Assembly: GCA_963682175.1 (NCBI GenBank)
Contig: OY821784.1
Location: forward strand, 29,865,621 to 29,929,620
DNA: 64,000 bases
DNA from: Triglochin maritima
Taxonomy: Eukaryota; Streptophyta; Magnoliopsida; Alismatales; Juncaginaceae
Direction: 5' to 3'
Below are positions 33,880 to 45,929 of this stretch, one piece after another (position 1 is the stretch's first letter; the number at the start of each line of letters is the position of its first letter). The notes below the pieces were generated by a model. It had not been told where the DNA came from, did not search any database, and saw only the letters and a list, made by a program, of their open reading frames with translations. The translations under genes and the position numbers were made by a program.

Positions 33880-34020
33880 CAGTGTTCACGTAGGCGATGA
33901 CCTAGGCGGTAGGCGACCGCCCGTCGCGGTGGTCGCCTGGGCGACCACCGCCTTTCGCCCAGTAAAGCTGGGCGAAATAGGCGGTCGCCTGGGCGATCGC
34001 CTTGCCTAGGCGAGAGCCCT
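33880..34020 (+). repeat. hAT 5' terminus with GC-rich palindromes, copy B
   Basis: CAGTGTTCACGTAGGCGATG followed by repeated GGCGACC/GGTCGCC palindromes. The 8-bp left flank is gtagaaac (gtagaatc in copy A). A right terminus was not found. Confidence 0.65.
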
Positions 34021-34094
34021 CCAACGGCTCTCCACTTTTTTGTTTTTTTTGTTTTGTTTTTCGAAATTTACAAGTTTGTCACTACCCCAAATCC

Positions 34095-34102
34095 TATATA
34101 AA
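34095..34102 (+). promoter_or_regulatory. TATA box of hAT transposase, copy B
   Basis: TATATAAA 283 bp upstream of ATG 34378. Confidence 0.6.
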
Positions 34103-34377
34103 CCCCTCCAAACCTCTTCATTTTTCACAAATCTCTCATTCTCTTGGTCTTCATAATTCTATTCTAATCATCAAGTTTCCTAATCATCAAGTTTTCGTGA
34201 TTAAGTCTCCGGTCTGGTGCTTAGTTTTGAAGTTGGAAAGTGAAGTCTCCGATCCGGTTCTTCATTCTTCAACCGCCAAAATAAGGTGCACTCTTTCTAA
34301 CTTCTCTTTAGAATTAAATTAATTAGTATTTTATTTTCATATTAGTCTAAATTTTTATATTAGTCTAGTTTTAAGAT

Positions 34378-36265
34378 ATGGCCTACGTACCCGGCACTAG
34401 TCTCCCTATGCATCACGAGAGTTACGATGACCTAAGACCTACCCGTACAAATGACCCTGGTTGGAATACTGCCCATTACATTAGTGCTAATGATAAGAAC
34501 TGCATTGTCTGTGAGTTATGTGGTAAGGAAACTAGAGGTGATATATCCCGTCACAAACAACATCTTGCACACACACTCGGTAGCAATGCTAGACATTGTG
34601 ATAAAGTTCCTGACTCTGTTAAACAAGAAATAACTGCATACATGATTAGAAACAGTAGGATATTACAAAACGAAAATGTATGTCTTGATGATTATGTAGA
34701 CCGAGAAAACATAGAATTTGATCTCAAAACCGGGTCGGGTTTCGGTTCTGCTCAGACCCCAACCTCCCGTTCTCGCCTCGTTCCTGGTCGAAAGAGACAA
34801 AAACAATGTTTATGGGTACCATTTTGCGGACGTGGGAAGGACGTGGTTTCCGGCCCCCAACAAACAACCATCGAAAAAACCTTTAGAAAAGAAGATAGGA
34901 AAACAATTAATAAAAAATGGTCTAGGCTTTTCAATAGATGTGGTATATCATTCAACACTGTAAGGATGCCTGAGTGGAAGGAAGCAATATCCGCTACTTG
35001 TACTTATGGACCCGGACTTAAACCCATGACGTATCATGAAGCTAGTGACACGTGCCTTAAACAGGAAATTGACAACACTAGAGGTATACTAGAGTCGTAC
35101 AGACAATATTGGGCAAGATACGGGTGCACGTTGATGACAGATGCTGGACTGATAGGTCCGGTAGGAATATAATCGATTTTCTAGTAAATTGTCCGACAGG
35201 TACCATGTTCATGAGATTTGTAGATGCTTCTGGTCACTTTCACACCGCAGACTACCTGTACAAGCTGATGGACAAGGTAGTTGGCGAGATTGGCGAAGAA
35301 CACGTTTTTCAGGTGGTCACCGACAACGCCGCCGCGTACGTACTTGCCGGTAGGACGTTGCAGCAAAAAAGAAGGAGATTGTTTTGGACTCCCTGTGCAG
35401 TGCATTGCATTGCATCGATCTCATCTTGGAGGATATTGGCAAGTTGTTATTTAAGACTATTGCTTTAGCTCGTAAGATCGTCAAACATTTCAACAACTCT
35501 GTCATGTTGTTGAAGAGGATGCTAATTGCCATCGAAGGAAACCTGCTACGCCCTATTGTGACGAGATTTGCCACCACCATTCTGACTTTGCAACGGTTGT
35601 TTCTGAAGAAAGACAGACTCTGAGCCTTTATTGTTTCCCCGGAGTACAACGATCCTAATGCAAGTTGGATAAAGAACAAAAAAAAGAAGGAGATCTCTAC
35701 TGAAGTTGCCGAGACCATTCTACAAAGTGGCTTCTGGACCAACGTCGTAAAGGCACTGAAGGCCTCACAACCTATGGTCTAGGTTCTTAGACTTGTTGAC
35801 GGCGATGAGAAACCACTGATGGGATATCTGTGTGACACAATGGAGAAAGCCATAGAACAAATCATGAGGAACTTTGACGGAAACCCGAGGTTGTACAAGC
35901 AAGTCATCAACCTCATCGACACCAGGTGGGGTCCAAGGAAGATGATGTCCTCACCGCTACACTCAGCTGGTTTCTTACTCAACCCTGGTACCTTCTTCTT
36001 CGTCCTACATCAGGATCGAAATGTAGCTTTCAATGAGCATATGCCTGGATTCATGGATGTCGTAGAGCGGCTCGTCCCCACTCCTGCAGAACAAGATAAG
36101 ATTTACGGTCTACTTGATCGTTACAAGAACTCCCTCGGAATATTCTCGAGGAATATGGTCGTCAGACAAAGGACAGAAAGGTCGTCAATGTGAGTATTAA
36201 GTAGAATATATTTTTCTACAATATTCACTTTCTAAAATTGAATCATTGTACAAATTCTTTTCCAG
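34378..36265 (+). pseudogene. hAT transposase (BED finger + DUF659), copy B
   Basis: Cut-and-paste transposase remnant. ATG 34378 opens 265 codons with a BED-type zinc finger (CELCGKETRGDISRHKQHLAH). After a frameshift near 35150 comes the DUF659 region: GRNIIDFLVNCPTGTMFMRF, TADYLYKLMDKVVGE, VFQVVTDNAAAYVLAG and FWTPCAVHCI. A second shift near 35400 leads to LEDIGKL and RPIVTRFATTILTLQRLF, then stops (about 35621, 35779) within VLRLVDGDEKPLMGYLCDTM, IDTRWGPRKM and PLHSAGFLLNPGT. A possible intron starts at GTGAGT 36190 and ends at TTTTCCAG 36265. The hATC dimerisation domain is missing and no right terminus follows, so it is a truncated, inactive copy. Confidence 0.88.
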
Positions 36266-39200
36266 AGAATGTTCGAACTTCTGGTCGAAAAATAATTGGG
36301 TTTTCTCTGGTCATTTATTCCAAAATTTATCCATTAAATATTTCATGAGTTTTCAAAAACTCTGATGGAGGTCCTATGACATCAAACATGTTATAAATAT
36401 AATAAATAACAATAATTTTTGTTATTGGATGAAATATATGGACGACTAAGATCAACTTTGCATCATTCTTCATGATGACTTTGATTGAAGAGGTTATATG
36501 CACACTCTTACTTGTTTCTTTATATAACGATCTTTTCAAAAATTGTATAGTGCATCTTTTGATTCTTGTCATCATATTTTGTCATATTAGTCCTTCAGGG
36601 ACTCTCATATAATTACCAATAATAAGTGACTTATAAAATTTTAAAGTCACAACATATCTTATATGCATATCATATTTATCATGTAACAGAACTTATTATC
36701 AATATTACGAGAGAATGGGTAACATCACGATAGATGTTGGGTCCTGCGAATACCCTTATATTACTCCTCGCTTTATAATGTATCACATGTTTTTTCTAAT
36801 TTCTATTTTTATCCTTCAGGGATATAATTTCAAGAATTAGGACTAGAGGTCCAAATAGTATATTTATTCAGCGAGTTTATTATATATTGTTCGCCTTCTT
36901 TTGTTTATATCAAATACGAATGCTTCTGGCATTCTTATAATATCATAGGTTTTGGATCCATTTTTCTTTTCTTGAGATAGCATGCTATTAACAAGGCGAA
37001 TGAATTGTCGACAATAATTTTAATAATTATTTAATATCTCTCGTATCAACATATATAGTTGATTGCAAGTTTTATGTCAATAATAATCAAATCCTCGTCG
37101 TTTCCCAAAATTTTAGGATTTGACCGTTCGGTATCCCCGTAATTTCATTAATCTTTTGTTTAGCAGCTGCATGTACTTTTACGGGTTTATATTCTTCAGG
37201 AATAACCTCTTCAGGAGGTGCAATGAGAGTGACTAACTTTTATTTTATTTCCACAAATAATATATGTTATGGTCCACGCTTCTGGTGTTGGTTGAGCTCA
37301 AATATATTTTATGATGTGGAGATCTTCACTTTATATTATGTGGTCTATGTATAGTAATATAAGGCGTAGTCACTCATTTGTGATCAATACAAATGTATGA
37401 CAATTACTTGCTAAATATTGCAAGATAATGATTTTATGAACTTCAGGTCCAATCATACTTCTAGGTATATTCTCTTATGAACTTCAGTTTCAATATAAAA
37501 AAATTTCTTGACATTCTTTAAGTTTCTATCTTCTCCCCCTAATGCCAGAAAATGTATATCATATATATATGATTATTGGAAACATTTTATTCATTATTGT
37601 ACAAGTAAAGTAGGGGAAGATTCATAACATGATGTATATCAACCATAAAAATTAATGAATAATATTAGCAGGTATATATGCACATTAATGTATAATGTAT
37701 AAATTTTAAGATCCCATAATGATCAATATTGAGAGATGTTTTAAAAATAGAGTGACTCTCATTTTATTGTGCAAATCGGTCGACAAATTCGACCTCATTT
37801 TGGTCGTGATAGTAGTCAACAAAATTATCTAAAGCTTCACAAAAATAATACCAATGATGACATCCATAATTAATATAAGATATGATTTTATTTAGGCACT
37901 TCTGGGCATGTTTCGTCTCGTTGATGTCATCTTTATTTCATACTTCTTATTTGCACAAAATTTAGTCCACTGCTTACGCTTTTTTTTCACGATACTTTGT
38001 AGTGTGTACTTCCGGCACACCCAAAAAAAAAGGTATCGTGATTTTCCAACAACTCTCATGACCTTCAATAATCGGTGATGCATAACCCAAAAGAGTATTG
38101 GGTCATTAATTTGTAAAGTGATCAATAATTTTTTTTTTCTTCTTTTACTACTAATCTCTAAATATCTATGAACTTCTGGTCATAGCGATTGATTTAGAGA
38201 TCGACGTGCATTTTTACTCAATTAGATATTTGCACGTTGTTTAGATGACCATATGAATCCTTCACGGATTATCATAGAATTTCATAACCCTCTTTAAATG
38301 AATATTCTCTAAATCTTTGTATAGTAGCATTTTATGAATATTAAGATATTCGTCTTCTGGACAAATGCATATCATTTTCAATAACAATGATCACAAGATA
38401 TATTAGCCTTCTAGGGCAATACATATCATTTTCAATAACAATGATCACAAGATATATTCGCCTTCTGGGCCAATACATATCATTTTCAATAACAATGATC
38501 ACTTGTAACTTGGTAATTTGAATTCCACGATAATATAGTACATTTTATTATATATATACGTCTATCAAAATGAATATTATGTACTCACGAGATGAATTCT
38601 TGTAATAGTTGTGAATGAGCATGTGATGCATGAAAATTAACAAGTAATAATCGCATGTTTGAACCACTTTACAAATACTCTTTTAATCAACATGATACCA
38701 AGAATTCATATAACTTATACTAAGCAAGTGAATCAATACAAAGTTGCATGAGATATATATCATTCAATTTTAGAAGCACTACTAAATATGTAACTATTTA
38801 TTTTCATGCTTCATTGGATCGAGAAATCATGGAATTTTGATCAATAACTTGATGTTTTGTCCAACCACAAAAATAGACATGAGATTAAATCATAATACTT
38901 TTATATCATTTTAACAAATAGGATAGTAAAAGAAAATTACAACCTCCTCTTTATCTTGATTTGATGCCTTTTTTTCTCTCTAGTCATTGATATTTTAAAA
39001 GACAATGGGTTGGGTTCAACATCCATAATCCATGATAAGACGTCATTCTTATCCAAGATGTCAAGTATAAAGTTAAAAGTCATAACATACAATCATTAAG
39101 TATAATTGGTACATGCAACTTATTACCCCCTTTTTAAACTCATATACATTGTAAATATCAAGCAAGTGAATCTATAAAAAGCCACAAGAGTTAGAACTCA

Positions 39201-40194
39201 TTTCCCCCTTTTTTAGCACATTATAAATATTTTAGATTTATAAGAACCTTAAACCCAAATATGATCCACACTCATATTTCAAATCAAGTTTCAAAGGCTC
39301 CAAAAAATTTCATCCTTCCATATTTTCATTAATATCATAATAAAATCCGTTTAATGCCAATTGCAATTAATAATATTTCTTTTTGGGAACATAATATTTA
39401 AGCAGCCCGCAAGTATTACAATTTTAAAAAAAGAAGCTTCTAAACAAAATAAGTATATAATTCAATGACCACGTTGTAACCATAAAATGGAGTTTTAAAC
39501 ACTCAAATCAGAGTTAGATTGGAGAAATACAACATCAAAGAAGAATTAGAAAGTTTTCTCATTTGTAAACTTAAGAACTCTGAGATTATATTATAATATT
39601 GTAATACCAATATATTATGCACTAGATGCATCAAAACTAAAGAAAACTGAGATTTGAAATCATGCACCGATAAAATTGATCTTTGACGGCATATATTGAT
39701 ATACACCAAGTGAAGAACTAAAGCTATGTAAAACAATGATTTAAAATAGCTACCTTGAATATTATTCAAATTAAGGTGCAAATAAGATGTACACGTACTC
39801 ATAAACTCGTGGATCTACAACGAGCAAACTGAAAATGGATTTCTTGATTTATTGAGACACGTGAAGAAACCTTTAAAAATACAAGAATTATAAAGTCCTA
39901 ATTAACTCTCTCTCTTTTTCATTAAGGGAATCAAGAATAGAAAATGCTAAAGTACAATCGTAGATTTACATATAACATGAATAATATTGTGAGCAAGAAA
40001 TATTCCAAATAAAATATTGATGTGTGTCATGACTAATTGTCAATACTATTCAAAAATCATCAATTACTTGCATAAACAAAAGCATGCATGAGAAAACACT
40101 GAAATATATAAAATCTCAAAATAATAACATTTTTTGTTGAGAAATTACCATGGTTATAATCAGCTCATGCTCCGGTCGATCATACAAGAAACTA
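36266..40194 (-). other. AT-rich degenerate region, possibly copia internal DNA
   Basis: Nearly 4 kb with no convincing ORF. On the minus strand short stretches look like decayed coding DNA (for example APPEEVIPEEYKPVKVHAAA near 37140-37230), ending at a copia-type LTR and primer site at 40195-40679. I infer a very degenerate copia element in minus orientation. Words such as CTTCTGG and CTTCAGG recur every few hundred bases. Nothing else identified. Confidence 0.35.
38350..38510. repeat. 54-bp tandem repeat, three copies
   Basis: CATATCATTTTCAATAACAA TGATCAC recurs three times at 54-bp spacing (about 38350, 38404, 38458), each preceded by a CTTCTGG-like word. The third copy is truncated. Confidence 0.9.
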
Positions 40195-40208
40195 TCGTGC
40201 TGATAACG
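40195..40208 (-). promoter_or_regulatory. Unusual primer site (CGTTATCAGCACGA)
   Basis: Minus-strand CGTTATCAGCACGA directly follows the LTR end ACAACA. This combination is common in plant copia elements of the Ale/Retrofit type, from memory. It does not match a tRNA 3' end but resembles the anticodon arm of tRNA-Ile (CGUGCUAAUAACG), suggesting priming by a tRNA half. Confidence 0.5.
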
Positions 40209-40679
40209 TGTTGTAAAACAAACAATCTAAAGAAGAAAAAATTGGAGAGAAGAGAGATATGTATTTCCTTTTCATATCAAAATATGTACAATAGTCCCCT
40301 ACATATAGGGTGAGGATGTAGTAGGGGTTACAACCAAAATAAATGGAATTACATCATATTAATAAGAGTAAAATCTACATAAGCTATTGGGAGTTAAGGA
40401 AGATGAATCATCCACAAAACCTTTGAAATTCTCAACAAAACCCAATTTTCTGTTCATTTCTCTGGTTGAATAGTTTTCCCTGTGCACCATGAGTGATTCC
40501 ATAAAAAAAATACTTTGATGTACTTAATATTATATGCTTCGAAACGATAAATCCCAAAGCACATTTCTTACATATATTTTTTAATATGATTTCTGCTCTA
40601 AAAAAATTGTGTTGCTCGAAGGTAGGTGCAATGCACATTTTTGTCGGTTGGGTTTCCATACCAAAAAAGTTTTACAACA
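40209..40679 (-). repeat. copia-type LTR, 471 bp
   Basis: TGTTGTAAAA at one end and TTTTACAACA at the other, a perfect 10-bp inverted terminus, with the primer site beside it. A minus-strand ORF at 40432-40659 lies inside and has no recognised family. The partner LTR was not found. Confidence 0.7.
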
Positions 40680-41057
40680 CACATCTTAATTAACGTTTTA
40701 AAATATTTACTGGTTCCATGTCATCTAGAGTTTGTTTTAAAATGTATTCATGTCTCTCGTTAGTTCATTTGGTAATTTTATTGAACAAACAACTAAATCA
40801 AGTCAAACCATGTTTTTTTTTGCATTATTGTCTTACTTTTGTGTAATCAGACTTATTAGATTTGCACAATAAATGTTTTTTTTTGCAAACTGAAGTACAT
40901 GTATACATCAAACACAGGAAATTTACAAACTTGACTAAAGGGTCCTTAATCTTGGCGTACCCAAAACTAGAGATCGAAGCTCAGCATTCATGTTTCTGTG
41001 TTTGAGATTTAAAATGGATGGGTGGGGATTAGATAAAATAAAATAAAATATGAAATT
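40680..41057. other. Intergenic AT-rich DNA
   Basis: No gene. A (TAAAA)n stretch lies just before the next LTR at about 41033-41050. Confidence 0.6.
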
Positions 41058-43157
41058 TGTTGGCTTTTAAGCCTCAATCATGTTAATTTGACGATTTAAT
41101 CAACATAATCTTAATCACAATCAAATTGGGTCAAACATATTCCTTGCATTGCACATATACAAGTATGGTGCATACTTCTATCTTCGGTGATCAAGAATCA
41201 AGAAGCTAGAAAAGGATTGAAGTGTAGACATATAATCAAACTTTTGAAGACATATAATTTTATCTTTATTTGAGTTTTCTAAGAACCTTTGTAAATTTAA
41301 GCATATTTGTTGGGATATCCATCCACACTCACTCTGGGTTCCATCTAGAAATCACACACCAAATCTCATATTGTTTGAACTTCAATAGATCACCCAAACT
41401 TAAGCCGAAAAACCACAAATATTCAACTTCAGCCAGCCTGCACTACAGGAGAACTAGCCTTTGTCGACGAAAAATAACCATCGGTTGACATATTCATCTG
41501 TCAGTGTTAACCTACACCGACGGATATACATCCGTCAGTGTTACATACGTTGGTGTACTTGGATGCACCGACAAACAAGTGTCGTCGGAACAGTTTTTGG
41601 CACCAATTTTCTTGCCAATTTTTTGTGTGTGGTTTTCGTCGAAGAGGATAACACCGATAGATAGACATCGACGAATCGTCCGTCGGTGTGCTAGTCGGAC
41701 GGAACTATCCGTCGGTGTAGGGATACCGACCAATAAATTCGTAGGTTCTTATCCGACGAATGAGAATATACACCGACGAATACCTACTGTCGGTGTAAGT
41801 CTCGTCGATGTGCTCCGATGGATATCCGTCGTTGTATTAAAAAGTGAACCTCATTTACACCGACGGATATCTGTTGGTGTAAACTCCTTCTAGAATTCAA
41901 AAATAGTTGATTGTCTCTTCCCGAATTCATGTTTTTTCCATGTTCAAAGAAAATCAAAAGTGTTCCATTCATTCACAACAACACAACCATCAATAATATA
42001 CATTCAATAACTCAAGTCAAAACCAAACAATCGATAAAAATTCATTCATTTAGAAATGAGTTTGATTCATTCATTCTATACATGATAAAAGTAACAGATT
42101 AATTCATTTTACAGCTGTAAAACATGGGTTGTCCTTTTTTTACAATCGTCTAACCGGTTGTATACAATATTTCTATTGTCTAATGGTCGATTCGTCTTTC
42201 CTTTTCGTCTGACCGTTCTGTGATTTTCAAATTCTCATTTCAAGTCGTTTTCTTGCCGTTATTCCCCAACGACTATTTTAAATATCTCGTCCATACCTAA
42301 TTTAGGCCTAAGATCACCGGTCAATCTAAAGACTCTTAGAGGTCGACCGAATTAGACCCAAAATTGAAAAAGAACTTTACTTAAATCTGTTCGACCGTGA
42401 TAACCCAAACGGTCGACCGATAGACAAGATTTTCAAAACCCCAGTTTTCGTTGTGATTTACCGACGTATTGTTACAATCCGTTTGACCATTTCTTAACAG
42501 CTTAAGTGGATCGTCAAACGAAATGCTAAAATTTTGGACTGTTTCCTACTCCGTCAAAACTTCAATTTTACTTTTGTTATCAGTTGTCTTCCACATTATT
42601 TTGTCTTTAGCCCCAACGCCTATATGGATGTTAAAGACTAGAAATATGTGTTCAAATCTTAGTTTAAAACATCTCTCACACTCCCTATTGCCCAATTGAT
42701 GAAAGAGAAATCTCTCCCACTCAAAGATCAAATTCTATCCACTCAGTCCTAAATTTCTCACTTGTGTTCTTCGCTCCTAGCCTACTCAAATATGGTTAAT
42801 TCAAGAGTGTTGATGTGATTCCCACTACAATTTGCTTGAATCACAATAGTTGTATCACTTCAGAGGGAAGCTCTCCTCTCGGGTTGTGAGAGGAAAAATC
42901 AATTCGGCGAGGTTGTTCACGAGCTTGTTTTGTAATATGCTTCATCTCGGCCAAAAATAGAGATCTAATTAATGAAGTCGTGAGAGGGGGGTGATCAAGT
43001 GGGGCTTAGAAGAGAGGATTATGACCAGACTAGGTTGCAGAACCTCTATAAAAATCTTTGGTCTTATTGTTGTTTGCTTGTTGTGTGTATACTTTTGTTA
43101 ATCCATCAGTAGTAGAGCACTTAGATTAGATTAAAGGGATTATCCTTGATCCTAACA
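41058..43157 (+). repeat. Ty1/copia LTR 1 with CACTA-like insert
   Basis: TGTTGGCTTTTAAGCC start and CCTAACA end, followed by an initiator-Met primer site. About 2.1 kb because foreign DNA starting with CACTACAGGAG lies inside from 41441. The remaining LTR matches 43667-44082 at its start and 44083-45525 at its end, with GGTCGACCG motifs at 42330-42490. Confidence 0.75.
41441..41890 (+). mobile_element. CACTA (En/Spm) transposon end
   Basis: CACTACAGGAGAACTAGC followed by many subterminal repeats of ACCGACGGATAT/ATCCGTCGGTG in both directions up to about 41880. This layout is characteristic of plant CACTA element ends. The opposite end was not found here; the other CACTA-like DNA is at 45930-47990. 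Confidence 0.75.
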
Positions 43158-43159
43158 TT

Positions 43160-43171
43160 TGGTATCAGAGC
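43160..43171 (+). promoter_or_regulatory. Primer-binding site, initiator tRNA-Met
   Basis: TGGTATCAGAGC, the usual plant Ty1/copia primer site, 2 bp after the LTR. Confidence 0.9.
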
Positions 43172-43666
43172 TTAGGTGCTAAATTCTCAATGTTTTTCAA
43201 TAATTTCTCTTACTGAAAGGAGATTTGAACCAATACCACATCGAGGATTTGAACCAATTCAATAATCTTATTCATATCGAATTGATTCTAGTCTACAAAA
43301 TTGAATGTTTAATGTCATATCATGATCATGCCTGATTTTAGTAATGATTTCTAAAGCAAAATGCACACTAGTCTTAATGATGGGTGAGCATATTGCATTT
43401 CATTATTTGATTAAGAGGCAGAAAAATAGTTTAATTAAAGGGGGAGAAACATGTCATCTATGACATCTCATGCTTCATATGTTTGAATTTGACTGATGTA
43501 AAAATGGTAAGAGAAATTGAAATTGAGCTTAAATTGATTCATACTATGCACATCGATAGGGGGAGCATCATATACATGCATAGTTTATATGTAGAAATGA
43601 GGAGAATGTAATTTAAATTTCAAGTATTAAGATATAGGTTTGTCATCATTAAAAAAAAGAGATTAA
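43172..43666 (+). other. Internal part of deleted copia element
   Basis: Only about 500 bp between primer site and the next LTR, with GGGGGAG-type purine runs (about 43440 and 43560) but no gag or pol. A deletion derivative. Confidence 0.6.
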
Positions 43667-44082
43667 TGTTGGCTTTTACGCCTTACTTGTGTTAATTTTG
43701 TTGATTTAATTAACCTAATCTTAATCACAATCAAATCGGGTCAAATACATTCCATGAATTGCACATGCATATACTTGTATTGTGCATACTTCTATCCTAA
43801 TAGGTAAACAAGATTCAAGGAGAAAGGCATTAAAGTAACGATATGTAATCAAGCTTTTGAAGACATGTAATTTTATCTTTATTTGAGTCTTTCGGAACCT
43901 TTGTAAACCTGAGCATATTTGTTGGAATATCTATCCACCATTATTTTAGGTTCAATCTAGAAATCACACACCAAATCTCACATTGTTTGAACTTCAATAG
44001 GTCACCCGAACCTAAGTCGGAGAACCACCAAAACTCAACTTCAGCCAGCCTATGATAAACGGTCGACTGGTTTTTCCTTTTC
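43667..44082 (+). repeat. copia LTR 2 (5' part only)
   Basis: TGTTGGCTTTTACGCC start; close to LTR 1 up to CTTCAGCCAGCCT, then a GGTCGACTGG and an abrupt joint to the next LTR. Confidence 0.75.
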
Positions 44083-45525
44083 TATTGGCATTTTGGCCTT
44101 AATCTATGTTTTGATGATTTAATTAACCTAATCTTAATCATAATCAAATATAGTGTAGCACACTTATGCATGGAACCTATATTGTATTGTGCTAACATCT
44201 ACAGGTGATCAAGACTCAAGGAAGAATGAAATGAACTCAAGACATGTAATCAAGCAAAATCAAGACCTGTAATTTTACCTTTATTTGAGTCTTAGGAATC
44301 AATATGAACTTGAGCATAGAAGAGTTAAAATCTATTCACACACATTAGGTTCCTTGTAGAAGTCACACACAAAATTTCACATCAATTAGACTTCAATAGA
44401 TCACCCAAATTTAGGTCGAAAAATCACTCAAACAAAACTCCGCCTGTCTGTACAGAACGATCGACCGAAAAAACTTTTCTATTTGTTAGTTTCTACCAGT
44501 TAACGAGTTCTCAAATAGTGATTTTACCTATCTTTACTGGTCGACCGTTTGACTCGTATTTTCCGGACGACCGTTATACTTGTCGTATTCTCCAACAGTC
44601 GTATTCGTATACATACACCTAACACTTAAATTGTATGTGGCCACCAGTCGAACGATACCTTGATGGTGGTTGATTAGTAGCATATCATGCATCATATTAA
44701 TGCTATATCTTTAATTTTACCCCAATATTGTGTTACTCGAGTGTTTTTTTTTATATTTCAAGTATTAAGTAATAAAGAAGAGAATGGAAGAGAAAAATGA
44801 CTGAAATAAAAGAAGAAAGGACTTAAATGACGCATACTGGACCTCTCTGTCATGAATAAGGACCCATCTACAAGAGGGAATGACCTAGATGTAAGCCGTA
44901 AGGACCAAATAGCAAATCGAGAAACTCCACATCATCATGAGGAGTATTTTGGAAATTAGATTCGGGCTCAAACTCAATAACGATTTGATTGCATCCCATG
45001 TGAAGAATTAAAGCACTAAACAAAATATCCGAAATTGGAACCGATCCAAGAAAAAGTGACTGACACTCAATAGCTTAAATTCCCAAATCCTACACTCAAT
45101 TGCTTAAATTTCACCACTTAACCAAATCCAAATCATACTCAAGTGTGTTTAAGTTTGAGAGTGTTGATACTCTTAGTTCTCTGTTGTCAAAGATGTAAAG
45201 GTTTCAGTAAAATTCCGAAGTATCCCTTTCGAAGTGTGAGAGGAAGGAATCAAGCTCGATGAGGATTGTTCGCGAGTTCATGGTGTAAAGGCTTGATCTC
45301 AACCCGGAACGAGATCAGATAGTGAAGACGTTGGTGGAGCTCGTGGAATCGAGTGAAGCTTGCAAGAGAGGAAGTAGGACCCGGGTGGGGTGCCGAACCT
45401 CTAAATCGTTGTCTTCATTGTGGTTTGCCTTTCTCTACTTGTCTTTTTAATTAACATTTCCGTTGCATATTAACTAGAGATTAGGAGAAATTATTTAGTT
45501 AATTATGGGTCATAACGATCCTACA
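44083..45525 (+). repeat. copia LTR 3
   Basis: Starts TATTGGCATTTTGGCC (TG probably mutated to TA) and ends GATCCTACA before a Met primer site. Contains GGTCGACCG motifs (44455-44580) and an inserted gypsy LTR fragment at 44671-45055. Confidence 0.72.
44671..45055 (+). repeat. F3-type gypsy LTR fragment inside copia LTR
   Basis: Begins TGATTAGTAGCATATCATGC; the middle shows AATAAAGAAGAG, GGACCAAATAGCAAA and AACTCCACATCATCATGAGG as in the U3 of the LTR at 51216. It stops before the TATA region, where copia LTR sequence resumes. Confidence 0.65.
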
Positions 45526-45527
45526 TT

Positions 45528-45539
45528 TGGTATCAGAGC
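45528..45539 (+). promoter_or_regulatory. Primer-binding site, initiator tRNA-Met
   Basis: TGGTATCAGAGC, 2 bp after LTR 3. Confidence 0.9.
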
Positions 45540-45689
45540 ATAGGTGCTAAATTTCATCTACTTAACCGTAGCTTAGCATGCCTAGTACATCTAATCATGT
45601 AGAGGGGTTACACAACTAGAGCACCTTTACTTAATGGGTCAAGTATTATTATTGGAAGAATATGATGAAAATTTTCTTGATTTCAAAAC

Positions 45690-45925
45690 ACAGTAAAAAA
45701 CGGTCGACCGTTTTTCGAGAAAACCGGTCGACCAAATTTAATAGTAACTTTTGAGTTTGGAAACGGTCAACCAAGTGGACACGCGGTTCGACCAAAAATA
45801 AAAGGAGATTTTCTTGTTGTGAAACGATCGACTGATGTTGGTCGTGGTTCGACCGAAATTATCAGGTGCATTCCTGGTAGGGGATCAATCAACTGACTTA
45901 GAACACAGACCGACTGAAAATAATA
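45690..45925. repeat. GGTCGACCG-motif array after a copia primer site
   Basis: CGGTCGACCG at about 45700 and several variants (GGTCAACC, GTTCGACC, CGATCGACTG) framing AAAATAA-type spacers. Same motif as the arrays at 6870 and 31070. Confidence 0.65.
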
Positions 45926-45929
45926 AGGA

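Larger units (their letters stand above)
18233..34864. repeat. Segmental duplication, copy B
   Basis: 23932-34864 is the part that can be matched to copy A. 18233-23931 is assigned to the unit by inference: copy A is cut in the hAT gene at 18232 and joins directly to a gag fragment, as expected at the joint of a direct tandem duplication whose unit began in gag and ended in hAT. The hAT gene continues beyond 34864 only in this copy. The prediction is that sequence just left of the window matches 18233-23931. Confidence 0.75.

Noticed and set aside
38350..38510. CRISPR-like spaced repeats
   Set aside because: Only three 54-bp direct tandem units without distinct spacers, in a plant nuclear context.
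40432..40659. Minus-strand ORF of 75 codons as a host gene exon
   Set aside because: Falls wholly within the 471-bp LTR; no recognisable domain or splice context.
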